DNA of 63,298 bases, from positions 1-63,298 of the forward strand of contig NZ_BCBA01000060.1 of assembly GCF_001320245.1 (NCBI RefSeq), written 5' to 3'. The stretch is from Pseudomonas sp. NBRC 111124 (GTDB lineage Bacteria; Pseudomonadota; Gammaproteobacteria; Pseudomonadales; Pseudomonadaceae). Shown piece after piece: positions 8,055 to 16,856 of the stretch (positions are counted from its first letter, which is position 1; the number at the start of each line of letters is the position of its first letter). The notes under the pieces are model-generated. The model was not told the DNA's origin. It saw nothing but the letters and a program-made list of their open reading frames with translations, and did not search any database. Position numbers and translations under genes: made by a program.

Positions 8055-8588
8055 TCAGATCACCACATTACGCACGAAGCGCACGGGCACTGCTCCATCA
8101 TTGCGGTAGGCATAGCGACAGTTGCTGGGGAACACATGGAACTGTCCGGCCTGCAGGCAGTGCTCGGCGCCTTCGATGACCAGCGTCAATTGGCCTTCGG
8201 CGACGTAGATCTGCTCACGCCAGCCCTCGGCATCGGCTTCGCTGGTGTAGCACTCCCCAGGCGCGAGGGTCCACTCCCAGATTTCAACTTCACGCCGGGC
8301 GCTGCTGCTGGCCAGCAGCACGGCCTTGCTCTGCGGGTGCTCGCCGGTCCAGGCCAGCTCGTCGATGCGGCTGGGGTCGCGTTGATCCGGGGCTTGAATC
8401 AACGTGCTGAAGGCGACCCCGAGGGCTTCGGCAATCAAGTCGAGGGTGGTCAGGCTGACATTCTTCTCACCCGCCTCGATCGCCACCAGCATCCGCCGGC
8501 TGACCCCGGAACGTTCGGCCAGGGCACTCTGACTCATCCCGGCCGCGTTGCGCAGGCTGCGGACATTAAGGCTGACATGCTGCAGCAC
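8055..8588 (-). CDS. XRE-family regulator with C-terminal cupin domain
   Basis: About 177 residues: N-terminal XRE helix-turn-helix (MSQSALAERSGVSRRMLVAIE, given here as MSQSALAERSG then VSRRMLVAIE) and a C-terminal cupin (about 95-175; REQIYVAEGQLTLVIEG, AGQFHVFPSNCRYAY). Such proteins sense a small ligand with the cupin and repress a neighbouring transporter or catabolic gene. The start is uncertain: an open frame runs back to 8726 but would read through both operator palindromes, so the GTG at 8588 is chosen; no strong ribosome-binding site is seen. It is divergent from the DMT exporter at 8702 and is the obvious candidate to bind the palindromes at 8610-8659 and 165-185. Confidence 0.8.
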   Translation of the reverse strand: MLQHVSLNVRSLRNAAGMSQSALAERSGVSRRMLVAIEAGEKNVSLTTLDLIAEALGVAFSTLIQAPDQRDPSRIDELAWTGEHPQSKAVLLASSSARREVEIWEWTLAPGECYTSEADAEGWREQIYVAEGQLTLVIEGAEHCLQAGQFHVFPSNCRYAYRNDGAVPVRFVRNVVI

Positions 8589-8609
8589 CGATGCACGGTG
8601 CGCGGACTC

Positions 8610-8630
8610 TTTGTGCACTATATTGCTCAC
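8610..8630. promoter_or_regulatory. Operator candidate, copy 1 in the XRE-cupin/DMT intergenic region
   Basis: Core GCACTATATTGC at 8615-8626, identical to the core upstream of the exporter at 219. The minus-strand reading contains TATAGT, a possible -10 for the regulator gene, so binding here would give autoregulation. Confidence 0.6.
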
Positions 8631-8638
8631 TTGGATGG

Positions 8639-8659
8639 ATTGCGCAGTATACTGCCCAC
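8639..8659. promoter_or_regulatory. Operator candidate, copy 2 in the XRE-cupin/DMT intergenic region
   Basis: Core GCAGTATACTGC at 8644-8655 is a perfect 12-base palindrome. Its centre is 29 bp from that of copy 1, nearly three helical turns. TATACT inside it is a good -10 for the exporter at 8702. Confidence 0.6.
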
Positions 8660-8701
8660 TTTGCGGCGATTGTGCGCCGCCCCCTCCGAGTGCGCAAGCC
8701 C

Positions 8702-9652
8702 ATGAGCCAACCGTCCAGCAACTCACAGCCCGCAGTCTCTTTTCGCCTGAGCAAGGCAGAAATGGTACTGGTGTTCATCACCATGTTGTGGGGCGGTACC
8801 TTTCTGCTGGTACACAACGTCATGACCGTCAGCGGCCCGATGTTCTTTGTCGGCCTGCGCTTTGCCGCAGCGGCGCTGTTCGTCGGCCTGGCCTCGGCGC
8901 GTGCCTTGTCCGGCCTGACCTTCACCGAACTGAAGGCCGGCGTGCTGATCGGTGTATCCATCATGTTGGGCTATGGCCTGCAGACCATGGGCCTGCAAAC
9001 CATCAGCAGCAGTCAGTCGGCATTCATCACCGCACTCTATGTTCCGTTCGTGCCGCTGCTGCAATGGCTGGTGCTGGGTCGCCGTCCCGGGCTGATGCCC
9101 AGCATCGGCATCTGCCTGGCATTCGTCGGGCTGATGTTGCTCGCCGGCCCCGAAGGCGGTGCGTTGCATTTCAGCGAAGGTGAAGTGGTGACCCTGGTGA
9201 GTGCCGTGGCCATCGCCGCCGAGATCATCCTGATCAGCCGCTTCGCCGGCCAGGTCGATGTGCGCCGGGTCACCGTCGTGCAGTTGGCGACCGCTTCGCT
9301 GCTGGCATTCCTGATGATCGTTCCGACCCAGGAGCGTCTGCCCGATTTTTCCTGGTTGCTGTTGCTCAGTGCGCTGGGCCTGGGTGCCATGAGTGCAGTG
9401 ATCCAGGTCGCCATGAACTGGGCGCAGAAATCGGTTTCACCGACCCGTGCCACGCTGATCTACGCGGGCGAGCCGGTATGGGCCGGCATCGTCGGGCGTA
9501 TTGCTGGTGAACGCCTGCCCGGTATCGCGCTGATCGGCGGCCTGCTGATCGTCATCGCCGTGGTCGTCAGCGAGCTGAAGATCCGGCGCAACAACCAAAC
9601 CAACGAAACGCTCGAAGCGCCAGCCCCTCACGAAACTGAAGCCGGCCTGTAA
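8702..9652 (+). CDS. EamA/DMT-family transporter
   Basis: A 316-residue inner-membrane protein with ten predicted hydrophobic segments and two EamA halves (VFITMLWGGTFLLVHN at the start; later SPTRATLIYAGEPVWAGIVG). Members are drug/metabolite exporters or importers. The start at 8702 (MSQPSSNSQ) follows the two operator palindromes; in-frame codons further up would overlap them. It is divergent from the XRE-cupin regulator and probably controlled by it. Sharing the operator with the exporter at 219 suggests that both respond to the same inducer. Confidence 0.88.
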   Translation: MSQPSSNSQPAVSFRLSKAEMVLVFITMLWGGTFLLVHNVMTVSGPMFFVGLRFAAAALFVGLASARALSGLTFTELKAGVLIGVSIMLGYGLQTMGLQTISSSQSAFITALYVPFVPLLQWLVLGRRPGLMPSIGICLAFVGLMLLAGPEGGALHFSEGEVVTLVSAVAIAAEIILISRFAGQVDVRRVTVVQLATASLLAFLMIVPTQERLPDFSWLLLLSALGLGAMSAVIQVAMNWAQKSVSPTRATLIYAGEPVWAGIVGRIAGERLPGIALIGGLLIVIAVVVSELKIRRNNQTNETLEAPAPHETEAGL

Positions 9653-9801
9653 AGTGCCCGGCAGCGTCTATGCTCTGTAAAAAACTGTTATAAAAAAACA
9701 GCTTGTCACAGCGCTTTTGTAGGATTCTGCGACAGCTTGCGTGTTGGTGATCAACGGCCCGACACGTATGATCCTTGCATACCTTTCCAGAATAGAACGC
9801 T

Positions 9802-12717
9802 ATGTCTTTGATAGTGCTACTGCTTCTGCCGTTCGTGGGCAGTTGCCTGGCAGCTGCGCTGCCGCACAACGCACGTAACGCCGAGTCCATCCTTGCCGGG
9901 CTCGTGGCCCTGGTCGGCACTGTCCAGGTAGCACTGCTGTACCCCCAGATTGCCGACGGCGGGGTGATCCGCGAAGAACTCCTCTGGCTGCCCAGCCTGG
10001 GCCTGAACCTCGTCCTGCGCATGGACGGTTTCGCCTGGCTGTTCTCATTGCTGGTGCTGGGCATCGGCACCCTGGTGTCGCTGTATGCGCGCTACTACAT
10101 GTCGCCGCAGGACCCGGTGCCCCGTTTCTTCGCGTTCTTCCTGGCATTCATGGGTGCCATGCTCGGCCTGGTGATCTCCGGCAACCTGATCCAGCTGGTG
10201 TTCTTCTGGGAGCTGACCAGCCTGTTCTCGTTCCTGCTGATCGGTTATTGGCACCACCGCGCCGACGCTCGCCGCGGCGCCTACATGGCCCTGATGGTCA
10301 CGGGCGCCGGTGGCCTTTGCCTGCTGGTCGGGGCCCTGCTGCTCGGCCATGTGGTCGGCAGCTATGACCTGGACAAGGTCCTGGCTGCCGGCGACATCAT
10401 CCGCCAGCACGCGCTGTACCCCGTGCTGCTACCCCTGATCCTGATCGGCGCACTGAGCAAGAGCGCGCAATTCCCTTTCCAGTTCTGGCTGCCCCATGCC
10501 ATGGCAGCACCCACACCGGTTTCCGCCTACCTGCACTCCGCAACCATGGTCAAGGCCGGCGTCTTCCTGCTCGCTCGTTTATGGCCGGTGCTGTCCGGGA
10601 GTGACGAGTGGTTCTGGATCGTCGGCGGCGCGGGTGCCATCACCCTGTTGCTGGGCGCCTTCGCCGCCATGTTCCAGAACGACCTCAAGGGCCTGCTGGC
10701 CTACTCGACCATCAGTCATCTTGGCCTGATCACTTTGCTGCTGGGCCTCAACAGCCCGCTGGCTGCAGTCGCCGCCGTGTTCCACATTCTCAACCACGCC
10801 ACCTTCAAGGCCTCGTTGTTCATGGCCGCCGGCATCATCGACCATGAAAGCGGCACCCGTGACATCCGCCGCCTGAGCGGCCTGATACGCATGGTGCCCT
10901 ACACCGCGACCCTGGCCATGGTGGCCAGCGCCTCGATGGCCGGCGTGCCGTTGATGAACGGCTTCCTGTCCAAAGAAATGTTCTTTGCCGAAACCGTGTT
11001 CATCAGTTCCACGGCCTGGGTCGAGGCCACACTGCCGGTGATCGCCACCCTCGCCGGGACCTTCAGCGTCGCCTACGCCCTGCGCTTCACCGTCGATGTG
11101 TTCTTCGGGCCCAAGGCCGAGGACCTGCCGCATACGCCGCACGAGCCACCGCGGTGGATGCGCGCACCGGTCGAACTGCTGGTGCTGACCTGCCTGGTGG
11201 TCGGCATCTTCCCGGCGCAGTCGGTCGGCCCGCTGCTGGCTGCCGCTGCGCTGCCGGTGGTGGGTGGCACGCTGCCGGAATACAGTCTGGCCATCTGGCA
11301 TGGCTGGAACGCCCCGCTGATCATGAGCCTGGTGGCCATGAGCGGCGGTATCGTGCTCTATCTGGCGCTGCGCAAGCAGCTGCGCCGTGGTCGCTTCCCT
11401 TATCCGCCGCTGATCGAGCGATTCAATGGCAAGCGCTTGTTCGAAACCGGTCAGGTCCGGCTGATGCTGCTGGCGCGGCGCGTCGAGCGGTTGCTGACCA
11501 GCCGGCGCCTGCAGTCGCAGTTGTTCATGCTGGTGCTGGCCGCCTTCATCGCCGGCCTCACCCCGATGCTGTACAGCGGCCTGAGCTGGGGCGACCGGCC
11601 GAAGATCCCAGGTTCCGGCGTGTTCGTCGCGCTATGGCTGATCGCAATCGCGTGCGCCATCGGCGCCGCCTACCAGGCCAAGTACCACCGCTTGGCAGCC
11701 TTGATCATGGTCAGCGTGTGCGGCCTGATGACCTGTATCACGTTCGTCTGGTTCTCCGCCCCGGACCTGGCCCTGACCCAGCTGGTGGTCGAGGTGGTCA
11801 CCACGGTGTTGATCCTGCTCGGACTGCGCTGGCTGCCACGGCGTATCGAAGGCGTCTCGCCGCTGCCCGGCAGCCTCGACCGCGCCCGTGCCCGGCGCTT
11901 GCGCGACCTGCTGTTGGCGGTGCTGGTCGGCGGCGGCATGGCGGTGCTGTCGTACGCCATGCTGACCCGGCCGACGCCCAACGATATCTCGTCGTTCTAC
12001 CTCAGCCGCGCCCTGCCGCAAGGCGGAGGCACCAACGTGGTTAACGTGATGCTGGTGGACTTCCGTGGCTTCGACACCCTCGGCGAGATTACCGTGCTAG
12101 TGGCCGTGGCGCTGACCGTGTTCGCCCTGCTGCGCCGCTTCCGCCCGCCGAAGGAGAGCATGCAGTTGCCGGCCCAGCAGCGCCAGCTGGCGCCCGACGT
12201 GGTCACCGACCTGATCAACCCACGGCATGCCACCGACACCGCCTTGGGCTTCATGATGGTGCCTGCCGTGCTGGTGCGCCTGCTGCTGCCAATCGCCTTG
12301 CTGGTATCGATGTACCTGTTCATGCGCGGCCACAACCAGCCGGGCGGCGGTTTCGTCGCCGGCCTGGTGATGTCGGTGGCGTTCATCCTCCAGTACATGG
12401 TGGCCGGCACCCAGTGGGTCGAAGCGCAGATGAGCCTGCGTCCACTGCGCTGGATGGGCACCGGGCTGCTCTGCGCGACCTTGACCGGGGTCGGCGCCAT
12501 GCTGCTCGGCTACCCGTTCCTCACCACCCACACCGCTCACCTGCACCTGCCACTGCTCGGCGACGTACATGTGGCCAGCGCGCTGTTCTTCGACATCGGC
12601 GTGTACACCGTGGTGGTCGGCTCGACCCTGCTGATCCTCACCGCCCTGGCGCACCAGTCGGTGCGTGCCTACCGCCCGGGCAACCCGTCGAAGTCCAGCC
12701 AAGCAGGAGCCGCCTGA
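9802..12717 (+). CDS. mnhA: Mrp Na+/H+ antiporter subunit A fused to subunit B
   Basis: A 971-residue membrane protein, longer than MrpA alone because subunit B is fused at its C-terminus. Proton-channel domain similar to complex I NuoL at about 70-410 (PTPVSAYLHSATMVKAG with the conserved Lys), MrpA C-terminal domain at about 620-690 (WFSAPDLALTQLVVEVV), and MnhB domain at about 820-950 (MRGHNQPGGGFVAGL). It is the core of the multisubunit antiporter (Mnh/Mrp/Sha/Pha) that expels Na+ or K+ and supports pH and salt tolerance. First gene of a six-gene operon; the stop overlaps the next start in ATGA. Confidence 0.96.
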   Translation: MSLIVLLLLPFVGSCLAAALPHNARNAESILAGLVALVGTVQVALLYPQIADGGVIREELLWLPSLGLNLVLRMDGFAWLFSLLVLGIGTLVSLYARYYMSPQDPVPRFFAFFLAFMGAMLGLVISGNLIQLVFFWELTSLFSFLLIGYWHHRADARRGAYMALMVTGAGGLCLLVGALLLGHVVGSYDLDKVLAAGDIIRQHALYPVLLPLILIGALSKSAQFPFQFWLPHAMAAPTPVSAYLHSATMVKAGVFLLARLWPVLSGSDEWFWIVGGAGAITLLLGAFAAMFQNDLKGLLAYSTISHLGLITLLLGLNSPLAAVAAVFHILNHATFKASLFMAAGIIDHESGTRDIRRLSGLIRMVPYTATLAMVASASMAGVPLMNGFLSKEMFFAETVFISSTAWVEATLPVIATLAGTFSVAYALRFTVDVFFGPKAEDLPHTPHEPPRWMRAPVELLVLTCLVVGIFPAQSVGPLLAAAALPVVGGTLPEYSLAIWHGWNAPLIMSLVAMSGGIVLYLALRKQLRRGRFPYPPLIERFNGKRLFETGQVRLMLLARRVERLLTSRRLQSQLFMLVLAAFIAGLTPMLYSGLSWGDRPKIPGSGVFVALWLIAIACAIGAAYQAKYHRLAALIMVSVCGLMTCITFVWFSAPDLALTQLVVEVVTTVLILLGLRWLPRRIEGVSPLPGSLDRARARRLRDLLLAVLVGGGMAVLSYAMLTRPTPNDISSFYLSRALPQGGGTNVVNVMLVDFRGFDTLGEITVLVAVALTVFALLRRFRPPKESMQLPAQQRQLAPDVVTDLINPRHATDTALGFMMVPAVLVRLLLPIALLVSMYLFMRGHNQPGGGFVAGLVMSVAFILQYMVAGTQWVEAQMSLRPLRWMGTGLLCATLTGVGAMLLGYPFLTTHTAHLHLPLLGDVHVASALFFDIGVYTVVVGSTLLILTALAHQSVRAYRPGNPSKSSQAGAA

Positions 12718-13061
12718 TGGAAGAAGTCATAGCAGTCGCCATCGGTGTACTGGCCGCCTCGGGGGTGTGGTTGATCCTGCGCCCACGGACCTACCAGGTG
12801 ATCATGGGCCTGTGCCTGCTGTCGTATGGGGTCAACCTGTTCATCTTCAGCATGGGCAGCCTGTTCATCGGCAAGGAGCCGATCATCAAGGACGGTGTGA
12901 CCCAGGACCTGCTGCACTACACCGATCCTCTGCCGCAAGCGCTGGTGCTTACGGCCATCGTCATCAGCTTTGCCATGACCGCGCTGTTTTTGGTGGTCCT
13001 GCTGGCATCGCGCGGCCTGACCGGCACCGACCATGTGGACGGCCGGGAGCGTGACGAATGA
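12717..13061 (+). CDS. mnhC: Mrp Na+/H+ antiporter subunit C
   Basis: A 114-residue protein with three transmembrane helices, homologous to complex I NuoK (GLCLLSYGVNLFIFSMG, PLPQALVLTAIVISFAMTA). It is part of the membrane arm of the antiporter. The start overlaps the stop of mnhA by one base pair step (ATGA), and its own stop overlaps mnhD the same way, so translation is coupled through the operon. Confidence 0.95.
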   Translation: MEEVIAVAIGVLAASGVWLILRPRTYQVIMGLCLLSYGVNLFIFSMGSLFIGKEPIIKDGVTQDLLHYTDPLPQALVLTAIVISFAMTALFLVVLLASRGLTGTDHVDGRERDE

Positions 13062-14737
13062 GTGGCATGAGTCAACTGATCGTCGCCCCCATCTTGCTAC
13101 CGCTGCTGACCGCGGCAGTGATGCTGCTGCTGGGCGAAAAACATCGCCAGGTCAAGGCGCGCCTGAACTTGCTGTCCACCTTCACCGGGCTGGCCATTGC
13201 GATCTGCTTGCTGCTGTGGGTACGCAACCAGGGGCAGGCGGAATCGATCGGGGTCTATCTGCCTGGCAACTGGCCGGCACCCTTTGGCATCGTGCTGGTG
13301 GTGGATCACCTTTCAGCCCTGTTGCTGACCCTGACCGGTGTCATCGGCATCAGCGCCCTGCTGTTCGCCCGCGCCCGCTGGGATGGCGCCGGCGCCAGCT
13401 TCCATGCGTTGTTCCAGATCCAGCTGATGGGCCTGTATGGCGCCTTCCTCACCGCCGACCTATTCAACCTGTTCGTGTTCTTCGAAGTGTTGCTGGCTGC
13501 CTCCTACGGCCTGCTGCTGCATGGCTCGGGCCGCGCACGGGTGCGTGCCGGGCTGCATTACATCGCCATCAACCTGTTCGCCTCGTCGCTGTTCCTGATT
13601 GGCGCGGCGATGCTGTATGGCGTGACCGGCACCCTCAACATGGCCGACCTGGCGCTGAAGATCCCGCTGATACCAGAGGCCGACCGAGGCCTGCTGCATG
13701 CTGGCGCAGCGATCCTGGCCATGGCCTTCCTGGTCAAGGCCGGCATCTGGCCGCTGAATTTCTGGCTGGTACCTGCCTACTCATCGGCCAGTGCGCCCGT
13801 CGCCGCGCTGTTCGCCATCATGACCAAGGTCGGCCTGTACGCCGTACTGCGCCTGTGGACCTTGCTGTTTTCCGGGCAAGCCGGTGCGTCGGCACATTTC
13901 GGCGGGCAATGGCTGGTCTACGGGGGCTTGGTGACCCTGGCCGTGGCGGCGGTGTCGATACTCGCAGCGCAACGCCTGGAGCGCATGGCTGCGCTGAGCA
14001 TCCTGGTTTCCGCCGGCACCTTGCTCGGCGCAGTCGGTTTCGCCCAGCCAGCGCTCACAGGCGCGGCATTGTTCTACCTGATCAACTCGAGCCTGGCGCT
14101 GTGCGCGCTGTTCCTGCTCGCCGAACTGATCGAACGCTCGCGCTCTGCCAACGAAGCGCCTCTAGATGACGAAGAAGACGCCATGCCCTCCCCCCTCGAG
14201 TCGCTGCACCCACCCAAGGGCATCAACCTCGACGATGACCAGAAGGTCGTGATCGGCCAGATCATTCCCTGGACCATGGCGTTCCTCGGCTTGAGCTTCA
14301 TCGCCTGCGCCCTGCTGATCATCGGCATGCCGCCACTGTCGGGGTTCGTCAGCAAGCTCAACCTCATCAGCGCGCTGTTCAATCCCCAGGGGCTGGGCAT
14401 GCCAGCCGAGCAGCCACTGTCGGCGGCAGGTTGGGTGCTGGTGGCGTTGCTGATCCTTTCGGGCATGGCCTCACTGATCGCCTTCGGTCGGGTCGGTATC
14501 CAGCGCTTCTGGAAGCCCGAAGAGCGCCCCTCACCGCTGCTGCGCCGCTACGAATGCCTGCCCATCGTGATCTTGCTCGGCCTGTGCATCATCCTCAGTT
14601 TCAGGGCTGAACCGCTGCTGCGCTACACCCAGGACACCGCAGCCAGCCTGCAGGCACCGGACGCTTACATCGAGGCCGTGATGGCAGCCCGCCCCATCCC
14701 TGGCCCGACCACACCCGACGCACAGGTGCAGCCATGA
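13058..14737 (+). CDS. mnhD: Mrp Na+/H+ antiporter subunit D
   Basis: A 559-residue NuoM/NuoN-like proton-translocating subunit with about 14 helices. The channel motif with conserved Lys is seen at MAFLVKAGIWPLNFWLVPAY, and the Glu in LFNLFVFFEVLLAASYG matches the conserved acidic residue of this family. A charged cytoplasmic loop (about 365-400, rich in Asp/Glu) is longer than in many relatives. ATGA overlaps link it to mnhC and mnhE. Confidence 0.95.
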   Translation: MSGMSQLIVAPILLPLLTAAVMLLLGEKHRQVKARLNLLSTFTGLAIAICLLLWVRNQGQAESIGVYLPGNWPAPFGIVLVVDHLSALLLTLTGVIGISALLFARARWDGAGASFHALFQIQLMGLYGAFLTADLFNLFVFFEVLLAASYGLLLHGSGRARVRAGLHYIAINLFASSLFLIGAAMLYGVTGTLNMADLALKIPLIPEADRGLLHAGAAILAMAFLVKAGIWPLNFWLVPAYSSASAPVAALFAIMTKVGLYAVLRLWTLLFSGQAGASAHFGGQWLVYGGLVTLAVAAVSILAAQRLERMAALSILVSAGTLLGAVGFAQPALTGAALFYLINSSLALCALFLLAELIERSRSANEAPLDDEEDAMPSPLESLHPPKGINLDDDQKVVIGQIIPWTMAFLGLSFIACALLIIGMPPLSGFVSKLNLISALFNPQGLGMPAEQPLSAAGWVLVALLILSGMASLIAFGRVGIQRFWKPEERPSPLLRRYECLPIVILLGLCIILSFRAEPLLRYTQDTAASLQAPDAYIEAVMAARPIPGPTTPDAQVQP

Positions 14738-15222
14738 GCCGACTGTTCCCCACGCCGTTGCTGTCTGCCGCCTTGTTCGTACTATGGCTGCTGTTGAACC
14801 TGTCGCTCAGCCCCGGCAACCTGTTGCTGGGCGCAGCACTGGGCGTGCTGGCCCCGCTGCTGATGGCTCCGCTGCGCCCGCAATACGCACATGTGAGCAA
14901 ACCGTGGGTTGTGGCAAAGTTGATTGGCCGGGTTGGCGTCGATGTCATCCATTCCAACTTGCTGGTGGCCATCGGCGTACTGCGTGCCGGGCATCGCCCG
15001 CCACGTTCGGCCTTCGTGCACATTCCACTGGACCTGCGCGACGCCCATGGCCTCGCGGCACTGTCGATGATCACCACCGTGGTGCCCGGCACCGTGTGGT
15101 CAGAGCTGGCCCTGGACCGCAGCGTACTGCTGCTGCATGTGTTCGAGCTGGACGACGAAGCGGCGTTCATCGAGCACTTCAAGCACACCTACGAACGCCC
15201 ATTGATGGAGATCTTCGAATGA
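14734..15222 (+). CDS. mnhE: Mrp Na+/H+ antiporter subunit E
   Basis: A 162-residue protein with two N-terminal membrane helices and a soluble C-terminal domain, as in MrpE (LWLLLNLSLSPGNLLLGAAL; STTVVPGTV-like element SMITTVVPGTVWSELALD). It is needed for complex stability. It overlaps mnhD and mnhF by four bases on each side. Confidence 0.94.
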   Translation: MSRLFPTPLLSAALFVLWLLLNLSLSPGNLLLGAALGVLAPLLMAPLRPQYAHVSKPWVVAKLIGRVGVDVIHSNLLVAIGVLRAGHRPPRSAFVHIPLDLRDAHGLAALSMITTVVPGTVWSELALDRSVLLLHVFELDDEAAFIEHFKHTYERPLMEIFE

Positions 15223-15497
15223 CAGGCCTGCTTGCCAACGCAGTCCTCGCCAGCCTGTTCATCTTCGCCTTGGCCATGGGCCTGACGTTGATCCGGCTGT
15301 TTCGCGGCCCCTCCGCCCAGGACCGGGTGCTGGCGCTGGACTATCTGTACATCCTGGCCATGCTGACGATGCTGGTGCTGGGGATCCGCTATGCCAGTGA
15401 CACCTACTTCGAGGGTGCACTGCTGATTGCATTGTTCGGCTTTGTCGGTTCGTTCGCCCTGGCCAAGTTCCTGTTGCGTGGTGAGGTGATCGAATGA
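15219..15497 (+). CDS. mnhF: Mrp Na+/H+ antiporter subunit F
   Basis: A 92-residue protein with three membrane helices and the MrpF signature RLFRGPSAQDRVLALDYL, whose Asp is conserved. It overlaps mnhE and mnhG by four bases each (ATGA). Relatives have been linked to ion and bile-salt export, but here it is simply part of the antiporter. Confidence 0.94.
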   Translation: MTGLLANAVLASLFIFALAMGLTLIRLFRGPSAQDRVLALDYLYILAMLTMLVLGIRYASDTYFEGALLIALFGFVGSFALAKFLLRGEVIE

Positions 15498-15859
15498 CCG
15501 AAACCCTTGAGCTGCCATTCTGGCTGGAGCTGGTCACTGCCGCGCTGCTGTTGATCGGTAGCCTGTTCGCGCTGATTGGCGCCATTGGCCTGCTGCGTCT
15601 GAAAGACTACTTCCAGCGCATGCACCCACCGGCGCTGGCTTCGACCATCGGTGCCTGGTGCGTGGCACTGGCGTCGATCATCTACTTTTCCTGGCTCAAG
15701 GAGGGTCCGGTGCTGCACGCCTGGCTGATCCCAATCCTGCTGTCGATCACCGTACCGGTAACGACACTGCTACTGGCCCGGGCGGCGCTATTCCGCAAGC
15801 GCATGTCGAAAGAAGCGGTACCTGAAGAAGTGAGCAGCGGCCGCGATCGCGGCCACTGA
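15494..15859 (+). CDS. mnhG: Mrp Na+/H+ antiporter subunit G
   Basis: A 121-residue protein with three helices and the MrpG signature GAIGLLRLKDYFQRMHPPA. Last gene of the operon. GCGGCCGCGATCGCGGCCGC at its 3' end (centred near 15847) is a strongly self-complementary stretch inside the last codons and could form a hairpin on the transcript end. It converges on the small gene at 15871. Confidence 0.94.
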   Translation: MTETLELPFWLELVTAALLLIGSLFALIGAIGLLRLKDYFQRMHPPALASTIGAWCVALASIIYFSWLKEGPVLHAWLIPILLSITVPVTTLLLARAALFRKRMSKEAVPEEVSSGRDRGH

Positions 15860-15870
15860 AACGGATGACC

Positions 15871-16083
15871 TTAGCCTTGGGCCAGGCGCTGCAGTTCGCG
15901 CCGGACCATGGCGGCATAAGGTGGCGGACTCAGCTGATAGAGCTGGGCTGCCACCCAGCTTAGCCAAGCTCCGCCCATCACTTCACGCTGCGCCAACAGG
16001 CGCTGGGCCTCGGCCGAGGCTTGCGCCTGGTGCTGCCGATGAAACGCGGCACGCGTGCCAGGCGCTTCGTCACTGTCACTCAT
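15871..16083 (-). CDS. Small protein of unknown function coupled to the upstream gene
   Basis: A 70-residue charged soluble protein with a helical look (RAAFHRQHQAQASAEAQRLL, then WLSWVAAQLYQLSPPPYAAM). Its start overlaps the stop of the gene at 16080-16565 in ATGA, which is strong evidence that it is a real translated partner. I do not recognise a family. Confidence 0.7.
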   Translation of the reverse strand: MSDSDEAPGTRAAFHRQHQAQASAEAQRLLAQREVMGGAWLSWVAAQLYQLSPPPYAAMVRRELQRLAQG

Positions 16084-16565
16084 TCACTGGCCTTGAAGGT
16101 GGTCAGCTCACCCTTGCGCCACTTGGCCACCTTGCCGGTGACGGCCTTGAGCAACTTGCCCAGGCCTTCCTGAACTTGCTGCTGCGCTGCGAACACCAGC
16201 ATCACGCCGTGACCTTCGCGGAATACGATGCCTTCGCCTTCCGGCACCGAAACAAACGCGTAGTCGCCCACGCCGTAGACATTCAGCTTGATTTCGCGAA
16301 AGCGCATTTCCAGTTTGCCGCCTTCGCGGCTGGGTAGGACGGCGGCACGGAAGTGATCGCCCACCTTCAATTCCAGACGCTGCTTGTCATCGACCACCAA
16401 AGCACTTTCGGTATCGATCTCGGCCATGTACAGGCCTTCGGGGTTCTGTTCGGTGACATAGATGAAACGGCCCTGAAACAGCTTGGCCAACTTGCCGCGC
16501 AGATCGCCCAGGGCAAACAAGGCGTGGGTATCCAGTGTACTGACTGCCAATGAAGTAATCCTCAA
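16080..16565 (-). CDS. Conserved soluble protein of unknown function
   Basis: About 161 residues from a proposed TTG at 16565 (TTG-AGG, protein LRITSLAV...). The open frame extends to 16718, but the added 51 residues are rich in Cys, Arg and Ser and look non-coding. The core has beta-rich character (RFIYVTEQNPEGLYMAEI, KVGDHFRAAVLPSREGGKLE) and ends with a Lys-rich helix. No signal or membrane helix. Operon with the 70-residue gene downstream through an ATGA overlap. Function unknown; the start is uncertain. Confidence 0.65.
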   Translation of the reverse strand: MRITSLAVSTLDTHALFALGDLRGKLAKLFQGRFIYVTEQNPEGLYMAEIDTESALVVDDKQRLELKVGDHFRAAVLPSREGGKLEMRFREIKLNVYGVGDYAFVSVPEGEGIVFREGHGVMLVFAAQQQVQEGLGKLLKAVTGKVAKWRKGELTTFKASE

Positions 16566-16755
16566 ACCGGTGACACCGCCCTCACTCGGAGTCGGTGAGG
16601 CGCGGCCATTTCTATTCGATAGGCGAAAAGAATAATAAAGTAATACACGAAACGTCTGTGCCTGCTGGCGATGCAGCACGCAGGAAACTTTACTCTGGCT
16701 TGCCAGATATAGCCTCAAGACAGGCTTTCGGCATATTCCCCATCAGGGAAGCGTA

Positions 16756-16854
16756 ATGTCTGACAACAAACCCGCCAGAAAAGATGCGATAGATAACCGC
16801 TGGCCCTTCGGCAGAACGGGCTCAGGTATCCATCAGCGCATTACCGGGGAATGA
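16756..16854 (+). CDS. 32-residue small ORF overlapping the next start codon
   Basis: ATG at 16756 preceded by AGGGAAGCG, 32 codons, TGA at 16852-16854. The peptide is basic (MSDNKPARKDAIDNRW, then a Gly/Arg-rich tail). Its stop overlaps an ATG at 16851 of the next frame in ATGA, and it also places ribosomes over GGGGA for the ATG at 16857. This could be a real small protein or a leader peptide for the gene downstream. Support is position and ribosome-binding site only. Confidence 0.4.
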   Translation: MSDNKPARKDAIDNRWPFGRTGSGIHQRITGE

Positions 16855-16856
16855 AT

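Noticed and set aside
11997..12500. Minus-strand frame inside mnhA
   Set aside because: Shadow frame within a strongly conserved membrane protein.
15838..15858. Self-complementary GCGGCCGCGATCGCGGCCGC as a terminator of the antiporter operon
   Set aside because: It is inside the last codons of mnhG and no T run follows, so it is mentioned only under that gene.
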